Source: Azospirillum brasilense
Lineage (GTDB): Bacteria > Pseudomonadota > Alphaproteobacteria > Azospirillales > Azospirillaceae
Length of the DNA stretch: 64,000 nucleotides
Direction: 5' to 3'
Assembly (NCBI RefSeq): GCF_001315015.1
Contig: NZ_CP012914.1
Location: forward strand, 1,364,001 to 1,428,000
Below the pieces are notes generated by a model. It was not told the DNA's origin. It searched no databases and saw only the letters and a program-made list of their open reading frames with translations. Numbering within the stretch: the stretch's first letter is position 1; each line of letters opens with the position of its first letter. This document shows, one piece after another, positions 31,242 through 42,420 of this stretch. Position numbers and translations under genes: made by a program.

Positions 31242-31828
31242 GCGGCGGTCTCCAGCCGGCGGGTCGTGTTCAGGAAGTTTTCCAGGATCTTGTGCCCGTG
31301 CTCGCTCTCGATGCTTTCCGGGTGGAACTGCACGCCGTGGATCGGCAGCTCGCGGTGGGACAGCGCCATGATCAGCCCGTCCTCCGTCTCGCCGGTCACC
31401 TCCAGGCAGGCGGGCAGGGTGGCGCGCTCGACGATCAGCGAGTGGTAGCGGGTGGCCCGGAAGGGCGAGGGCAGGTCCTTCAGGACGCCGCGCCCCTGGT
31501 GGAACATGCGGTCGACCTTGCCGTGCATCGGCACCGGCGCGCGCAGCACCGTGCCGCCGAAGGCCTGCCCGATGGCCTGATGGCCCAGGCACACGCCCAT
31601 CAGCGGAACGCCGGCCTTGGCGGCGGCGTCGATCAGCGGCAGGCAGATGCCCGCCTTGTCCGGGTCGCAGGGGCCGGGCGACAGCACGATCCCTTCGGGG
31701 CGGAGCGCCATGGCCTCCTCCACCGTCAGGCTGTCGTTGCGGCGGACGTCCAGTTCGGCGCCCAGTTCGCCCAGGTAATGGACGAGGTTGTAGGTGAAGC
31801 TGTCGTAATTATCGATGAGCAGCAGCAT
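31238..31828 (-). CDS. trpG: Anthranilate synthase component II (glutamine amidotransferase)
   Basis: 196-residue class I glutamine amidotransferase supplying ammonia to Trp[23 protein letters not shown] opens the protein; the catalytic triad is Cys80 (GVCLGHQ), His169 and Glu171 (VQFHPESI). ATG 31828 gives the standard start; ATG 31843 would add five residues. It heads trpG-trpD-trpC. The same subunit may serve PabB in folate synthesis. Its partner trpE lies 3 kb upstream across unrelated genes. Confidence 0.95.
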
Positions 31829-31914
31829 GGGGCGCCCCGGCATCCTTCCGGCCTGTCGTTTCCGGTCCGTCGGTCTCGGGTCCATTGTTCCCGGCCCGAT
31901 CGTCCCGGAATAGC

Positions 31915-31929
31915 GTTCCGGCCTTGTTC
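31915..31929. promoter_or_regulatory. Possible second SOS-type box before trpG
   Basis: GTTCCGGCCTTGTTC matches GTTC-N7-GTTC, 87 bp before trpG. With only eight fixed bases, one or two chance matches are expected in a window of this size, so this is weak. Confidence 0.25.
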
Positions 31930-31997
31930 CAAGGCGGGTACCCTAGCGGCTGGAGCGGTGGATTTCCAGCCCGTCCGAACCTCGACTCGGCGGAGAA

Positions 31998-32450
31998 TCA
32001 GCGGCAGAGGAACTGCGGCGCCGTCGCCGGCTTGTCCAGCACCATGCCGCGCGCGTCGGTCTCCTCGGTGATCTGGCAGCGCCGCACCGTGCGCGGCAGG
32101 TCGATGGCCAGCGTGGCCTGCGTTCCGGCGTAGCGGCAGATCAGGAAGACGTTGTCGCGCCGCGCGGCGGGGAAGTCCCATTGCCGGATCTCCGAGCGGC
32201 CCCGCCGCAGGCTGCGGTCCGGCTCCAGCGCCGCCGGGGCCGGGGCGGCCATCTGCGCCGCCCGGTCGCCCTCCACCAGGGTGACGCCGGCGAAGGCGTG
32301 CTGGTCCTTCGCCGGGTAGGGCGACCAGCCGCCGGGCGCCTCCGGCTGGGCCTGCACGGTCAGGCTGGCCGGGCAGCGGACCTCGTTCGCGAGGGCGGGG
32401 CCGGCGGTGGCGGTGATGAGGAGCGTCAGGAGGATCAGGGTGCGGAGCAT
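31998..32450 (-). CDS. Small secreted protein, STY0301-like
   Basis: 150 residues with a clear signal peptide (MLRTLILLTLLITATAGPALA, cleavage near residue 22). The mature part starts EVRCPASLTVQAQPEAPGGWSPYP and ends with cysteines near RRCQI and FLCR, which may form disulfides. The arrangement resembles the STY0301 family of small periplasmic proteins, recalled from memory and not certain. Function is unknown. It lies on the - strand upstream of trpG by 169 bp and is divergent from the YibQ-like gene. Confidence 0.72.
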   Translation of the reverse strand: MLRTLILLTLLITATAGPALANEVRCPASLTVQAQPEAPGGWSPYPAKDQHAFAGVTLVEGDRAAQMAAPAPAALEPDRSLRRGRSEIRQWDFPAARRDNVFLICRYAGTQATLAIDLPRTVRRCQITEETDARGMVLDKPATAPQFLCR

Positions 32451-32569
32451 GGCGGGTCACAGCATAGTCCCAGCCGGCAGGCGCCTCCACCCCGCTCCGC
32501 TGTTGCAGGGACGGTGCGGGGGTGCCACCTTGCGCGCAAACCGGAAACCAGGGTTCGAGATTCCTTCCC

Positions 32570-33760
32570 ATGGCCAAGAAAACGCCGCGCAAGCCCCAGA
32601 AAGCCGCGGCACGGAAGCCATCGCCGAAAACGCCCGCCGCCGCATCGGGGCGCGCCGTCTCGCCGGTCCTGCTGGCGCTGGCCGGTGTGATCGCGGTCTT
32701 CGCGGTGGCGCTCGGCGCGCGATTCATCATCGGGCGCGACGCGCCGGAGACGGAGACCGTCGTGGAGCGGGAGGCGCCGGTCATCGCCCCGGCCGCGCCG
32801 ATCAAGACGCCGCCGCCCAAGGTCGCAGATGCGCCGCCCCCGCCTCCGCCTCCGCCGGTTCGCGAGGCCGAACCGGCTCCGGCGCCCGTTCCGGCACCGC
32901 CTCACCAAGTGACCGAGGCTCCGGCCCCCGTTCCGGTTCCCGCACCGCCCCCGCCGCCGGCCATGACGCCGAAGCCGGTGGTGGCGATGCTGCCGCCTCC
33001 CGTCGCCCCGCTGGAACCGCCGAAGGTGGCGCCGGGATCGCCGCTGTGGAAGAAGAACGCGCTGCCCTTCCGCGCCCCGCCGGGCAAGCCGGCCATCGCC
33101 ATCGTCATCGACGACATGGGCGTGGACCGCAAGCGTTCGAACCGCGCGGTGTCGCTGCCGGCGCCGCTGACGCTGGCGTGGCTGCCCTACGCCCACGAGC
33201 TGCCGGCCCAGGCCCGCGCCGCCCGCGCCGCCGGGCACGAGCTGATGCTGCATCTTCCCATGGAACCCAGCGGCGCTGCCGATCCGGGGCCCCAGGCGCT
33301 GCGCGTGTCGCTCGACAAGGGGGAGATCCTGCGCCGGACCAAGGCGGCGCTGGACAGCTTCGACGGCTATGTCGGGGTGAACAACCACATGGGCAGCCGC
33401 TTCACCGCCGACTCCGCGGCCATGGCGCCCGTGCTCGGGGAGATCGCGCGGCGCGGCCTGTTGTGGCTGGACAGCCGGACCACGGCGAAGAGCGCCGGCC
33501 TGACCCTCGCGCGGGAGCTTCAGATGCCCTTCGCCGGGCGCGACATCTTCCTGGACAACGAGATGACCGTGCCGGCGGTGCGCGGCCAGCTTGCCAAGAC
33601 GGAGCAGGTGGCGCGCAAGCAGGGCTACGCCATCGCCATCGGCCACCCGCACGATGCGACAATCGACGCACTGGCCTCCTGGATGCCGGAGGTGCAGAAA
33701 CGCGGCTTCGTCCTGGTTCCGGTCAGCGCCGTCGTGCGCGCCCATCACACCGGCGGGTGA
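32570..33760 (+). CDS. Divergent polysaccharide deacetylase (YibQ/DUF610-like)
   Basis: 396 residues. A basic cytoplasmic tail, one membrane span (about residues 32-54), a long Pro/Ala/Val linker (about 70-160), then a periplasmic deacetylase-like domain with PAIAIVIDDMGVDRKRSNRAV, HELMLHLPMEPSG, GVNNHMGSRFT and AIAIGHPHDATIDAL. The known family (Polysacc_deac_2) has the NodB-like fold, often near cell-envelope genes; its substrate is unsettled. ATG 32570 is the first good start after ttcc. It is on the strand opposite to the flanking trp genes. Confidence 0.9.
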   Translation: MAKKTPRKPQKAAARKPSPKTPAAASGRAVSPVLLALAGVIAVFAVALGARFIIGRDAPETETVVEREAPVIAPAAPIKTPPPKVADAPPPPPPPPVREAEPAPAPVPAPPHQVTEAPAPVPVPAPPPPPAMTPKPVVAMLPPPVAPLEPPKVAPGSPLWKKNALPFRAPPGKPAIAIVIDDMGVDRKRSNRAVSLPAPLTLAWLPYAHELPAQARAARAAGHELMLHLPMEPSGAADPGPQALRVSLDKGEILRRTKAALDSFDGYVGVNNHMGSRFTADSAAMAPVLGEIARRGLLWLDSRTTAKSAGLTLARELQMPFAGRDIFLDNEMTVPAVRGQLAKTEQVARKQGYAIAIGHPHDATIDALASWMPEVQKRGFVLVPVSAVVRAHHTGG

Positions 33761-33787
33761 CCGCCGGTCCCGCTTGAGGAGAATTCC

Positions 33788-33994
33788 ATGGCTGACACCT
33801 ACAAGGTCGGCGGCATGACCTGTGGCGGCTGTGCCCGCTCCGTCACCAACGCCATCGGCAAGCTGGCGCCGGGCGCCGCCGTAACGGTGGACCTTGAAGC
33901 CGGCACCGTGGCCGTGGAGGGCGGAGTCGCCGCGGAGACGGTGAAGAAGGCCGTGGAAGGCGCCGGCTTCGATTTCGGCGGTCAGGCAGCCTGA
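33788..33994 (+). CDS. Heavy-metal-associated (HMA) domain protein, CopZ-like
   Basis: 68 residues, a single HMA ferredoxin-like domain with the metal-binding GMTCGGC (Cys12 and Cys15), then SVTNAIGKLAPGAAVTVDLEAGTVAVEGG. The known family carries Cu(I) or other soft metals to ATPases or regulators; no metal ATPase is nearby. ATG 33788 follows gaggag by 5-6 nt, 27 bp after the YibQ-like gene, so both may be co-transcribed. Convergent with the membrane protein gene. Confidence 0.9.
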   Translation: MADTYKVGGMTCGGCARSVTNAIGKLAPGAAVTVDLEAGTVAVEGGVAAETVKKAVEGAGFDFGGQAA

Positions 33995-34001
33995 GGTCCG
34001 G

Positions 34002-34799
34002 TCAGGCGGGCTGGCGCAGCCGCCACACCAGCAGTCCGCCGGCCCAGGACAGCGACACCGCCAGCGCGGCGCCGAGCGCCACGAACCGCCCGGCGGGTTC
34101 GGCCAGCAGATGGGCGGTGGTCAGCGCCAAAGCGAGGCCGGGGTTGGTCAGCAGCGCGCTGCGCATCGCCGCGGCGACCACGCCGCCGCCCAGGCGGCCG
34201 TGGAGGATCACCGTCAGGCTGGTCAGCGCGATGGGGAACACGGCGGCGATGCCGGTGGCCGCCGGGCCGATGCTGTGGCTGAGCGTCGTCACGGTGGCGA
34301 CCAGCAGGCCGACGAGACCAGCGCGGGCCGGGATGTCGTACCAGCGTGACCGCGCGGTCCGGACCACCGTGTCCGCCGGAATTGGGGCGGAGACCACCCA
34401 GGCGGCGATCCCATAGCAGGCCAGCGTCAGCAGCAGCGCCAGCGGCAGCGTCCACGCGACGACCGAGCGCAGGGTGGCCGCCGTGGCGATCCAGAAGAGA
34501 GAACTGGCGATGACCGTCGCGGGCATGCCCCAGCGCGGCGCGATCCGCACCAGAAGCGCCAGATAGAGGACGATCGTCGCGTTCCCGACCATTCCCGACA
34601 GGGCGGCGTCGGCGACGAAGCCGTCGCCATGCTCCATCGCGAGCATCACGAAGGCCGGGCCGGTCGAGACGGGCAGGGCGGTGATCATGCCGCCATAGAA
34701 GGGGCCGGCCTTCTCCGCCGCCAGCGAGGCGGCGACGACGACCAGGGCCGCCGCCACGATCTTGACGATCAGCGGCAGCAGCAGCGCATCGAGGGGCAT
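34002..34799 (-). CDS. Integral membrane protein of unknown function
   Basis: 265 residues, almost wholly hydrophobic, with about eight predicted membrane spans. Conserved-looking features include AGPFYGGMITALPVSTGPAFVMLAMEHGDGFVADAA between the first spans and a mid-protein TARSRWYDIPARAGLV loop. I do not recognise the family. It begins 7 bp after trpE on the same strand, so it is very likely co-transcribed with it; a role in amino acid or metabolite export would be a guess from context only. Confidence 0.75.
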   Translation of the reverse strand: MPLDALLLPLIVKIVAAALVVVAASLAAEKAGPFYGGMITALPVSTGPAFVMLAMEHGDGFVADAALSGMVGNATIVLYLALLVRIAPRWGMPATVIASSLFWIATAATLRSVVAWTLPLALLLTLACYGIAAWVVSAPIPADTVVRTARSRWYDIPARAGLVGLLVATVTTLSHSIGPAATGIAAVFPIALTSLTVILHGRLGGGVVAAAMRSALLTNPGLALALTTAHLLAEPAGRFVALGAALAVSLSWAGGLLVWRLRQPA

Positions 34800-34806
34800 G
34801 CGGTCC

Positions 34807-36318
34807 TTACCGGGCGGAGGTCTCGCGGACGGTTTCCTCCGCGGCGCGGATCAGGGCCATCGACTTGTTGACGGTCTCCTGGTACTCGGCCTCCGGATCG
34901 CTGTCGGCGACCACGCCGCCGCCGGCCTGCACATACATCATGCCGTCCTTCAGCACGGCGGTGCGCAGCGCGATGCAGGTGTCCATGGCGCCCGACGCGC
35001 CGAAGTAGCCGACGCAGCCAGCGTAGACGCCGCGGCGGGCCTTCTCCAGCTCGTCGATGATCTGCATGGCGCGGACCTTCGGCGCGCCCGACACGGTGCC
35101 GGCCGGGAAGCCGGCGATCAGCGCATCCAGCGCGTCGTGCTTGGGGTCGAGGTCGCCCTCGACGTTGGAGACGATGTGCATGACGTGGCTGTACAGCTCC
35201 ACGATCATCTTCTGCGTCACCTTGACGGTGCCGGTGCGCGCCACGCGGCCCACGTCGTTGCGGCCGAGGTCGAGCAGCATCAGATGCTCGGCCAGCTCCT
35301 TCGGATCGCTCAGCAGGTCCTCGGCCAGCGCCTGATCCTCCGCCGCCGTGGCGCCGCGTTTGCGGGTGCCGGCGATGGGGCGGACGGTCACCTTGCCGTC
35401 GCGCACGCGCACCAGGATCTCCGGGCTGGAGCCGACGACCGACAGCTCGCCGAAGTCGCAGTGGAACAGGAAGGGCGACGGGTTCAGGCGGCGCAGCGTG
35501 CGGTACAGCGCCAGCGGCGACGGCTTGAAGGGGAAGCGGATGCGCTGGGACGGCACGACCTGGAAGATGTCGCCGGCCCGGATGTACTCCTTCGCCCGCT
35601 CGACGATCGCGTGATACTCCTCGCGCGTCGTGTTGGAGGTCCAGGCGAGCGGCAGCCCGTCCTTGGTCCGCGGCTCCCGCCGGTAGGGCAGGGGGCGCTC
35701 CAGGTCGGCCACCGCGTCCATCAGACGCTCGCGGGCGTCGCCGTAGGCGGCGTTGCCGTCGACCCCCGGCTTGGGCCAGACCGGGGTGACCAGAGTCACC
35801 GAATCGGTGTGGCTGTCGAAGATGGCGACGATGCTCGGCCGCGACAGGATGGCGTCGGGGATTCCCAGCTCGTCCGGGTTGTCGTCCGGCAGCCGTTCCA
35901 TCAGCCGGACCATGTCGTAGGTCAGGTAGCCGAACAGGCCGGCGGCCATCGGCGGCAGGGCGTCCGGCAGGTCGATCCGGCTCTCGTTGATGAGGGCGCG
36001 CAGCGACTCCAGCGGGGCCGCGTCGATCGGCTCGTAGGCGTCGCGGTCGTGCAGGGCGTTGCGGTTCACCTCCGCCCGGTCGCGGCGGCAGCGCCACACC
36101 AGATCGGGCTTGAAGCCGATCACCGAATAGCGGTCGCGCCGCGACCCCGCCCCGCGCTCCGCCGACTCGAAGAGGAAGCCGAAGGGCCGCCCGTCGGCCA
36201 GCTTCATGTAGGCGGAGACGGGGGTCTCCAGATCGCTGACCAGCGTGGTCCACACCACCTGCGGCTTGCCGGCCTCATAAGCGGTGTGGAAGGCGGCGAA
36301 TTCCGGCTGAACCTTCAC
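34807..36318 (-). CDS. trpE: Anthranilate synthase component I
   Basis: 503-residue chorismate-binding subunit. The N-terminal regulatory region includes FLFESAERGAGSRRDRYSVIGFKPDL, where tryptophan feedback acts in the family. The catalytic part carries VGSSPEILVRVRDGKVTVRPIAGTRKRG, LLDLGRNDVGRVARTGTV, and FPAGTVSGAPKVRAMQIIDELE. The start is GTG 36318 with gagg about 7 nt upstream. It is a stand-alone TrpE, not a TrpE-TrpG fusion. It follows the ppiD-like gene by 37 bp. No leader peptide with Trp codons is seen. Confidence 0.96.
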   Translation of the reverse strand: MKVQPEFAAFHTAYEAGKPQVVWTTLVSDLETPVSAYMKLADGRPFGFLFESAERGAGSRRDRYSVIGFKPDLVWRCRRDRAEVNRNALHDRDAYEPIDAAPLESLRALINESRIDLPDALPPMAAGLFGYLTYDMVRLMERLPDDNPDELGIPDAILSRPSIVAIFDSHTDSVTLVTPVWPKPGVDGNAAYGDARERLMDAVADLERPLPYRREPRTKDGLPLAWTSNTTREEYHAIVERAKEYIRAGDIFQVVPSQRIRFPFKPSPLALYRTLRRLNPSPFLFHCDFGELSVVGSSPEILVRVRDGKVTVRPIAGTRKRGATAAEDQALAEDLLSDPKELAEHLMLLDLGRNDVGRVARTGTVKVTQKMIVELYSHVMHIVSNVEGDLDPKHDALDALIAGFPAGTVSGAPKVRAMQIIDELEKARRGVYAGCVGYFGASGAMDTCIALRTAVLKDGMMYVQAGGGVVADSDPEAEYQETVNKSMALIRAAEETVRETSAR

Positions 36319-36355
36319 GGGACGGGCCTCGGCTGAGTGGGGCGATTGAGTGGGG

Positions 36356-38242
36356 TTAATTGCCGCTGGCGAAGAATTGGTCGATGCGGTTGCGGTGAAC
36401 CTCGACCGGGTAGCTGTTGCGCAGCGCGTTGCCGAATTGGGCCATGATGTCGCTTTCCAGCCCCTGGGCGACGGTGCTTTCCACGGTCGCCAGCGTGGCG
36501 TCGGAGGCCGCCGGGTCCGCCGGGATGATCTCCTTCAGGCGGGCGACGACCTGGCTGTCGGCGGTGGCGCCGGTCACCGTCTCGCCGGGCTTCCCCTCGA
36601 ACAGCTTGCGCACCAGCTCGCCCGGCAGCCCCTCGACCGAACGGGCGTCGCGGGTGAAGGGCGTGGTCATGGCGAAGCTGGCGCCGGACTGGCTGGCGAC
36701 GTCCTGCGCCGCGGCCTCCGAGCCCTGCTTCAGCTTGGCGGCGATGTCCTGGGCCTTCTCGGCGGCCAGCGTGGCGCGCTTGTCGTCCTGCCAGCCGGCC
36801 ACGGCCTGATCGCGCACCTCGGCCAGCGGCTTGGGCGCGGCCGGCGTCACGCCGTCGACGCGCACGGCGTAGAAGACGTTGTTGGGCGCCTCGGTCAGGT
36901 TCGAGGTGGCACCGGAGGCGAGCTGGAAGGCGGTCTGCACCATGGCGGCGAAGTTCGGGCGGCCCGGGGCGGCGTCCTTGCCGTCCGGCGCCTTGCCGCT
37001 GCTGTCCACCGCGGCGATCTTGGCGATGGGCAGAGACTGGGCCTGGGCGACCTCCTCCAGCGGGGCGCCGCTGGCGAGCTGGTCCTCGACCCGGTTGGCG
37101 ATGGAGTAGAGCGAATCCATCGCCTTCTCCTTGCGAAGCTCGGCCAGGAGCTGGTCGCGGGCCTCCTCGAAGGTCTTGGTGGCGCCCGGCTGGATGGCGG
37201 TGACCGTCAGCACGTGCCAGCCCAGCCCGCTGCGCACCGCGTCGCTGACCGCACCCTGGGCCAGGGCGAAGGCGGCGTCGCCGATCTCCGGCAGCTCGTT
37301 GCGGGTGACGTTGTCGAGCGTGATGACGTCGGTCCCGGCGTCCTTGGCGGCGGCGGTCAGGCCCTTGGTCTTGGCGGCCTCGGCGATCTGCTTCGCCTTC
37401 GCCTCGTCGTCGGCCAGGACCATCTCCACCGTCCGGCGCTCCGGCGTGCCGAGCTCGTCGGCGCGCTCGTCGTAAGCGGCGCGCAGCTCGTTGTCGGGGA
37501 TCTGGATGTCTTTGGCGATTTCGTCGGCGGAGAGCTGGGCGATGCTCAGCGCGCGGTATTCCGGCGCGGTGAAGCGGACCTGATGGTCCTCATAATAGCG
37601 GGTCAGCTCCGCCTCGTCGGGCACACCGACGTCGCCGATGGCGGCGTTGGGCAGGGTGACCACCTCGGCCACGCGGCGCTCCCCGCGGAAACGGTAGAGG
37701 TCCTGGACCAGCGGCTTCGGCGGGGTCACCCCGGCGCCGACCGCCCCGGCCACCAGCTCGCGCGCGGTCTCGCGGCGCAGCAGGGCAACGTAGCCGTCCT
37801 CGGTCAGCTGGTTGTTGCGCAGCACGCTGCGGAACTGGTTCGCGTCGAACTGGTTCTGCGCGTTGCGGAAGGCCGGTTCCTCGGCGATGCGCTGGCGCAC
37901 CACGTCCGGCCCGACCGAGATCCCGGCGTCGCGCGCCGCCTGATCGTAGAGCGCGCGCTGCACCAGCGCCGACAGCGACTGGTCGAGCAGACCGAACTGG
38001 CGCGCCTGCTCCGTCGTCAGGTTGCCGCCCACCATCGGGCGCAGCCGCTCCATCTGGCGACGGAACTCCTGGTCCAGCTCCGCCCGATCGATCTCCACCT
38101 TCCCGACGGAGGCGACGGTGCTGGAAATCCCGCCTGTGCGAATCATGTCGCCGATGCCCCAGGCCGCGAAGCTGACGATGAGGAGCACGAACAGGATCTT
38201 GACGACCCACGAACCGGCGTAAGTGCGGATGAACTGAAGCAT
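36356..38242 (-). CDS. ppiD: Membrane-anchored peptidyl-prolyl isomerase, PpiD-like
   Basis: 628-residue SurA/PpiD-type folding factor. A membrane anchor (about residues 13-31) follows a short cytoplasmic tail, so the rest is periplasmic. The SurA_N-like helical region covers about residues 40-190. A degenerate parvulin domain (about 240-370) contains EIGDAAFALAQGAVSDAVRSGLGWHVLTV, and a helical tail follows. It should help newly exported proteins leave the Sec channel. It is divergent from tpiA, and trpE follows 37 bp downstream, a known alphaproteobacterial arrangement. Confidence 0.92.
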   Translation of the reverse strand: MLQFIRTYAGSWVVKILFVLLIVSFAAWGIGDMIRTGGISSTVASVGKVEIDRAELDQEFRRQMERLRPMVGGNLTTEQARQFGLLDQSLSALVQRALYDQAARDAGISVGPDVVRQRIAEEPAFRNAQNQFDANQFRSVLRNNQLTEDGYVALLRRETARELVAGAVGAGVTPPKPLVQDLYRFRGERRVAEVVTLPNAAIGDVGVPDEAELTRYYEDHQVRFTAPEYRALSIAQLSADEIAKDIQIPDNELRAAYDERADELGTPERRTVEMVLADDEAKAKQIAEAAKTKGLTAAAKDAGTDVITLDNVTRNELPEIGDAAFALAQGAVSDAVRSGLGWHVLTVTAIQPGATKTFEEARDQLLAELRKEKAMDSLYSIANRVEDQLASGAPLEEVAQAQSLPIAKIAAVDSSGKAPDGKDAAPGRPNFAAMVQTAFQLASGATSNLTEAPNNVFYAVRVDGVTPAAPKPLAEVRDQAVAGWQDDKRATLAAEKAQDIAAKLKQGSEAAAQDVASQSGASFAMTTPFTRDARSVEGLPGELVRKLFEGKPGETVTGATADSQVVARLKEIIPADPAASDATLATVESTVAQGLESDIMAQFGNALRNSYPVEVHRNRIDQFFASGN

Positions 38243-38470
38243 GGGACCCGAAGTGAGTGCGCAAAGGGCGGCCCTGCGGCCGGGGCGGCATCATAGGCAC
38301 CCCGCGAAAGCCCGGCAACACCCCATTTCCCCCGCGATTCCCCATCGGAAAGAACCCGTTGGGCGGGTGGAAATGCCCGGCACTCCTTGCTAGACAGGGG
38401 GCGCACTTTGAAAACGAACACCCGCGACAACGCCCACATCAACAAACGAGAGCCGGAGGACGAAAACGCC

Positions 38471-39226
38471 ATGGCCGCACGCCGCAAACTGATTGCCGGG
38501 AACTGGAAGATGAACGGGCTGAAGGCCGACGGACTCGATCTGGCCTCGGACCTCGCCGGGCGCCTGACGGGGGCCGGGACGGTCGCCTTCGACATGCTGG
38601 TGTGCCCGCCCTTCCCGCTGCTGTTCCCGGTGGGCGATGCCATTTCCGGCAGCCCGCTGGCGCTCGGCGCGCAGGACTGCCACGCCAAGACCTCCGGCGC
38701 GCACACCGGCGACGTCAGCCCGGCCATGCTGACCGACGCCGGCTGCCGCTACGTCATCCTCGGCCATTCGGAGCGCCGCGCCGACCACGCCGAATCCGAC
38801 GCCCAGGTCGCCGCCAAGGCCGCCGCCGCCCACAAGGCGGGCCTGATCGCCATCATCTGCGTCGGCGAGACGGAGGCCCAGCGCGACGCCGGGCAGGCGA
38901 ACAACGTGGTCGCCAGCCAGCTCAAGGGGTCGATTCCGGAGGGCGCCACCGCGGCGAACACCGTCATCGCCTACGAGCCGGTCTGGGCCATCGGCACCGG
39001 CAAGACCGCCACGCCCGACGACGTCAAGGCGATGCACGCCCACATCCGGGCGGAGCTGGCCGGCAAGACCGCCGATCCCGACGCGGTGCGGGTCCTCTAC
39101 GGCGGCTCGGTGAAGCCGGGCAACGCGGCGGAACTTATGGCGGTGGAGAATGTGGACGGCGCGCTGGTCGGCGGCGCCGCGCTGAAGGCGGACGATTTCT
39201 GGGCGATCGCCACCAGTTGCCGCTAG
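38471..39226 (+). CDS. tpiA: Triosephosphate isomerase
   Basis: 251-residue TIM barrel interconverting DHAP and glyceraldehyde 3-phosphate. Catalytic residues are all visible: Lys13 (AGNWKMNG), His99 (ILGHSERR) and Glu169 ([11 protein letters not shown]), with the phosphate loop [15 protein letters not shown] 38471 follows ggaggac. It is divergent from ppiD (228-bp gap) and followed by a hairpin and secG. Confidence 0.98.
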   Translation: MAARRKLIAGNWKMNGLKADGLDLASDLAGRLTGAGTVAFDMLVCPPFPLLFPVGDAISGSPLALGAQDCHAKTSGAHTGDVSPAMLTDAGCRYVILGHSERRADHAESDAQVAAKAAAAHKAGLIAIICVGETEAQRDAGQANNVVASQLKGSIPEGATAANTVIAYEPVWAIGTGKTATPDDVKAMHAHIRAELAGKTADPDAVRVLYGGSVKPGNAAELMAVENVDGALVGGAALKADDFWAIATSCR

Positions 39227-39260
39227 CATATCGCGCAGGACCGCGTTAAAAACAGTGGGC

Positions 39261-39300
39261 GCGCGCCACGGGCCCTTGCCAAGGTCCGTGGCGCGCTGTT
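39261..39300 (+). terminator. Strong hairpin after tpiA, possible terminator
   Basis: 11-bp perfect stem GCGCGCCACGG/CCGTGGCGCGC (39261-39271 with 39286-39296), extendable inside by three pairs. The following tgttggttt has few T in a row, so termination would be partial. Confidence 0.5.
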
Positions 39301-39354
39301 GGTTTGGGCGGTCCCTGCGGATCGCTCCGGGAAGGGATCAAGGGAACGGGCTGC

Positions 39355-41476
<2,122 letters not shown>

Positions 41477-41487
41477 TGTGACCAATC

Positions 41488-41508
41488 GGGGGAGGGCATT
41501 CCTCCCCC
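41488..41508 (+). other. Hairpin just after pyrG
   Basis: 8-bp perfect stem GGGGGAGG/CCTCCCCC (41488-41495 with 41501-41508) with a 5-nt loop. No T-run follows, so it is more likely an mRNA 3' stabiliser than a terminator. Confidence 0.45.
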
Positions 41509-41545
41509 GCGTGTTCCGGTTCCGAGGTTTCGGTGGGTATAGTGG

Positions 41546-41577
41546 AAGCGGCGGCCGAGCCAACGGCCGCCGCTTTT
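41546..41577 (+). terminator. Intrinsic terminator in the pyrG-dlh gap
   Basis: 12-bp perfect stem (41546-41557 with 41564-41575), 6-nt loop, ending in TTTT. It should end pyrG transcription 42 bp before the hydrolase gene. Confidence 0.75.
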
Positions 41578-41618
41578 GCGTTACGGGCCAGGGAAACAAC
41601 CAAGAGGCTGGAGACACC

Positions 41619-42317
41619 ATGACCGACATCAGCATCCCCGCCGGCGACGGCGGCAGCTTTTCCGCCTATGTGGCCAAGCCGGCGGGCGGCGGGCCGGCGC
41701 CGGGACTCGTCGTCATCCAGGAAATCTTCGGGGTCAATCAGGTCATGCGCGACCTGTGCGACGGCTTCGCCGCCCAGGGCTGGCTCGCTGTCTGCCCGGA
41801 CCTGTTCTGGCGGCAGGAGCCGGGCGTGCAGATCACCGACAAGACCCAGGAGGAATGGAACCGCGCCTTCGCCCTGATGAACGGCATGGACCAGGACAAG
41901 GCGGTGGACGACCTCAAGGCCACCCTGGCGTGGTTGCGCCAGAATCCGGATTGCACCGGCAAAGCGGGGTCGGTCGGCTACTGCTTGGGCGGCCGGCTGG
42001 CCTTCATGATGGCGGCGCGCTCCGATTCCGACGCCAACGTCAGCTATTACGGCGTCGGTCTGGACGGTCTGGTCGGCGAGGCGGCGAGCATCACCAAGCC
42101 GCTGCTGATGCACATCGCCGAGAAGGACCAGTTCGTCCCGGCGGAGGCGCGGGAAAAGGTGCTGGCCGCGGTGAAGGGCAACCCGAACGTCACCGCCCAC
42201 GTCTATCCGGGTGTGGACCATGCCTTCGCCCGCGCTGGCGGCGCCCATTTCGACGCCGAGGCGGCGGAGCTGGCCAACGGGCGCACGGCAGCCTTCTTCA
42301 AGCAGCATCTGGGTTGA
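41619..42317 (+). CDS. Dienelactone hydrolase family protein
   Basis: 232-residue alpha/beta hydrolase. The Cys-His-Asp triad of the family is visible: Cys122 in GYCLGGR, Asp170 in AEKDQFVP and His201 in GVDHAFAR, with the oxyanion-region Glu35 in IQEIFGVN. Members open lactones or esters; the natural substrate here is unknown and no aromatic-degradation genes are near. ATG 41619 has ggctggag upstream. It stands alone between pyrG and kdsA. Confidence 0.92.
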   Translation: MTDISIPAGDGGSFSAYVAKPAGGGPAPGLVVIQEIFGVNQVMRDLCDGFAAQGWLAVCPDLFWRQEPGVQITDKTQEEWNRAFALMNGMDQDKAVDDLKATLAWLRQNPDCTGKAGSVGYCLGGRLAFMMAARSDSDANVSYYGVGLDGLVGEAASITKPLLMHIAEKDQFVPAEAREKVLAAVKGNPNVTAHVYPGVDHAFARAGGAHFDAEAAELANGRTAAFFKQHLG

Positions 42318-42367
42318 CGCCATTCCGGTTGACCGGGATCGCCGATATCTGGGAAGGAAGGAGCAGC

Positions 42368-42408
42368 GCGAGGGGGCCTTCGGCATGCGTCCCCTCGCAT
42401 TGCTTTTT
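42368..42408 (+). terminator. Terminator or attenuator immediately before kdsA
   Basis: 8-bp perfect stem GCGAGGGG/CCCCTCGC (42368-42375 with 42391-42398), 15-nt loop, then ATTGCTTTTT. It ends only 12 nt before the kdsA start, abutting its Shine-Dalgarno. Confidence 0.6.
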
Positions 42409-42420
42409 GGAGAGCACGGG

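Noticed and set aside
34807..36318. Looked for a tryptophan leader peptide and attenuator before trpE
   Set aside because: The gap after the ppiD-like gene is only 37 bp and has no run of Trp codons or competing hairpins.
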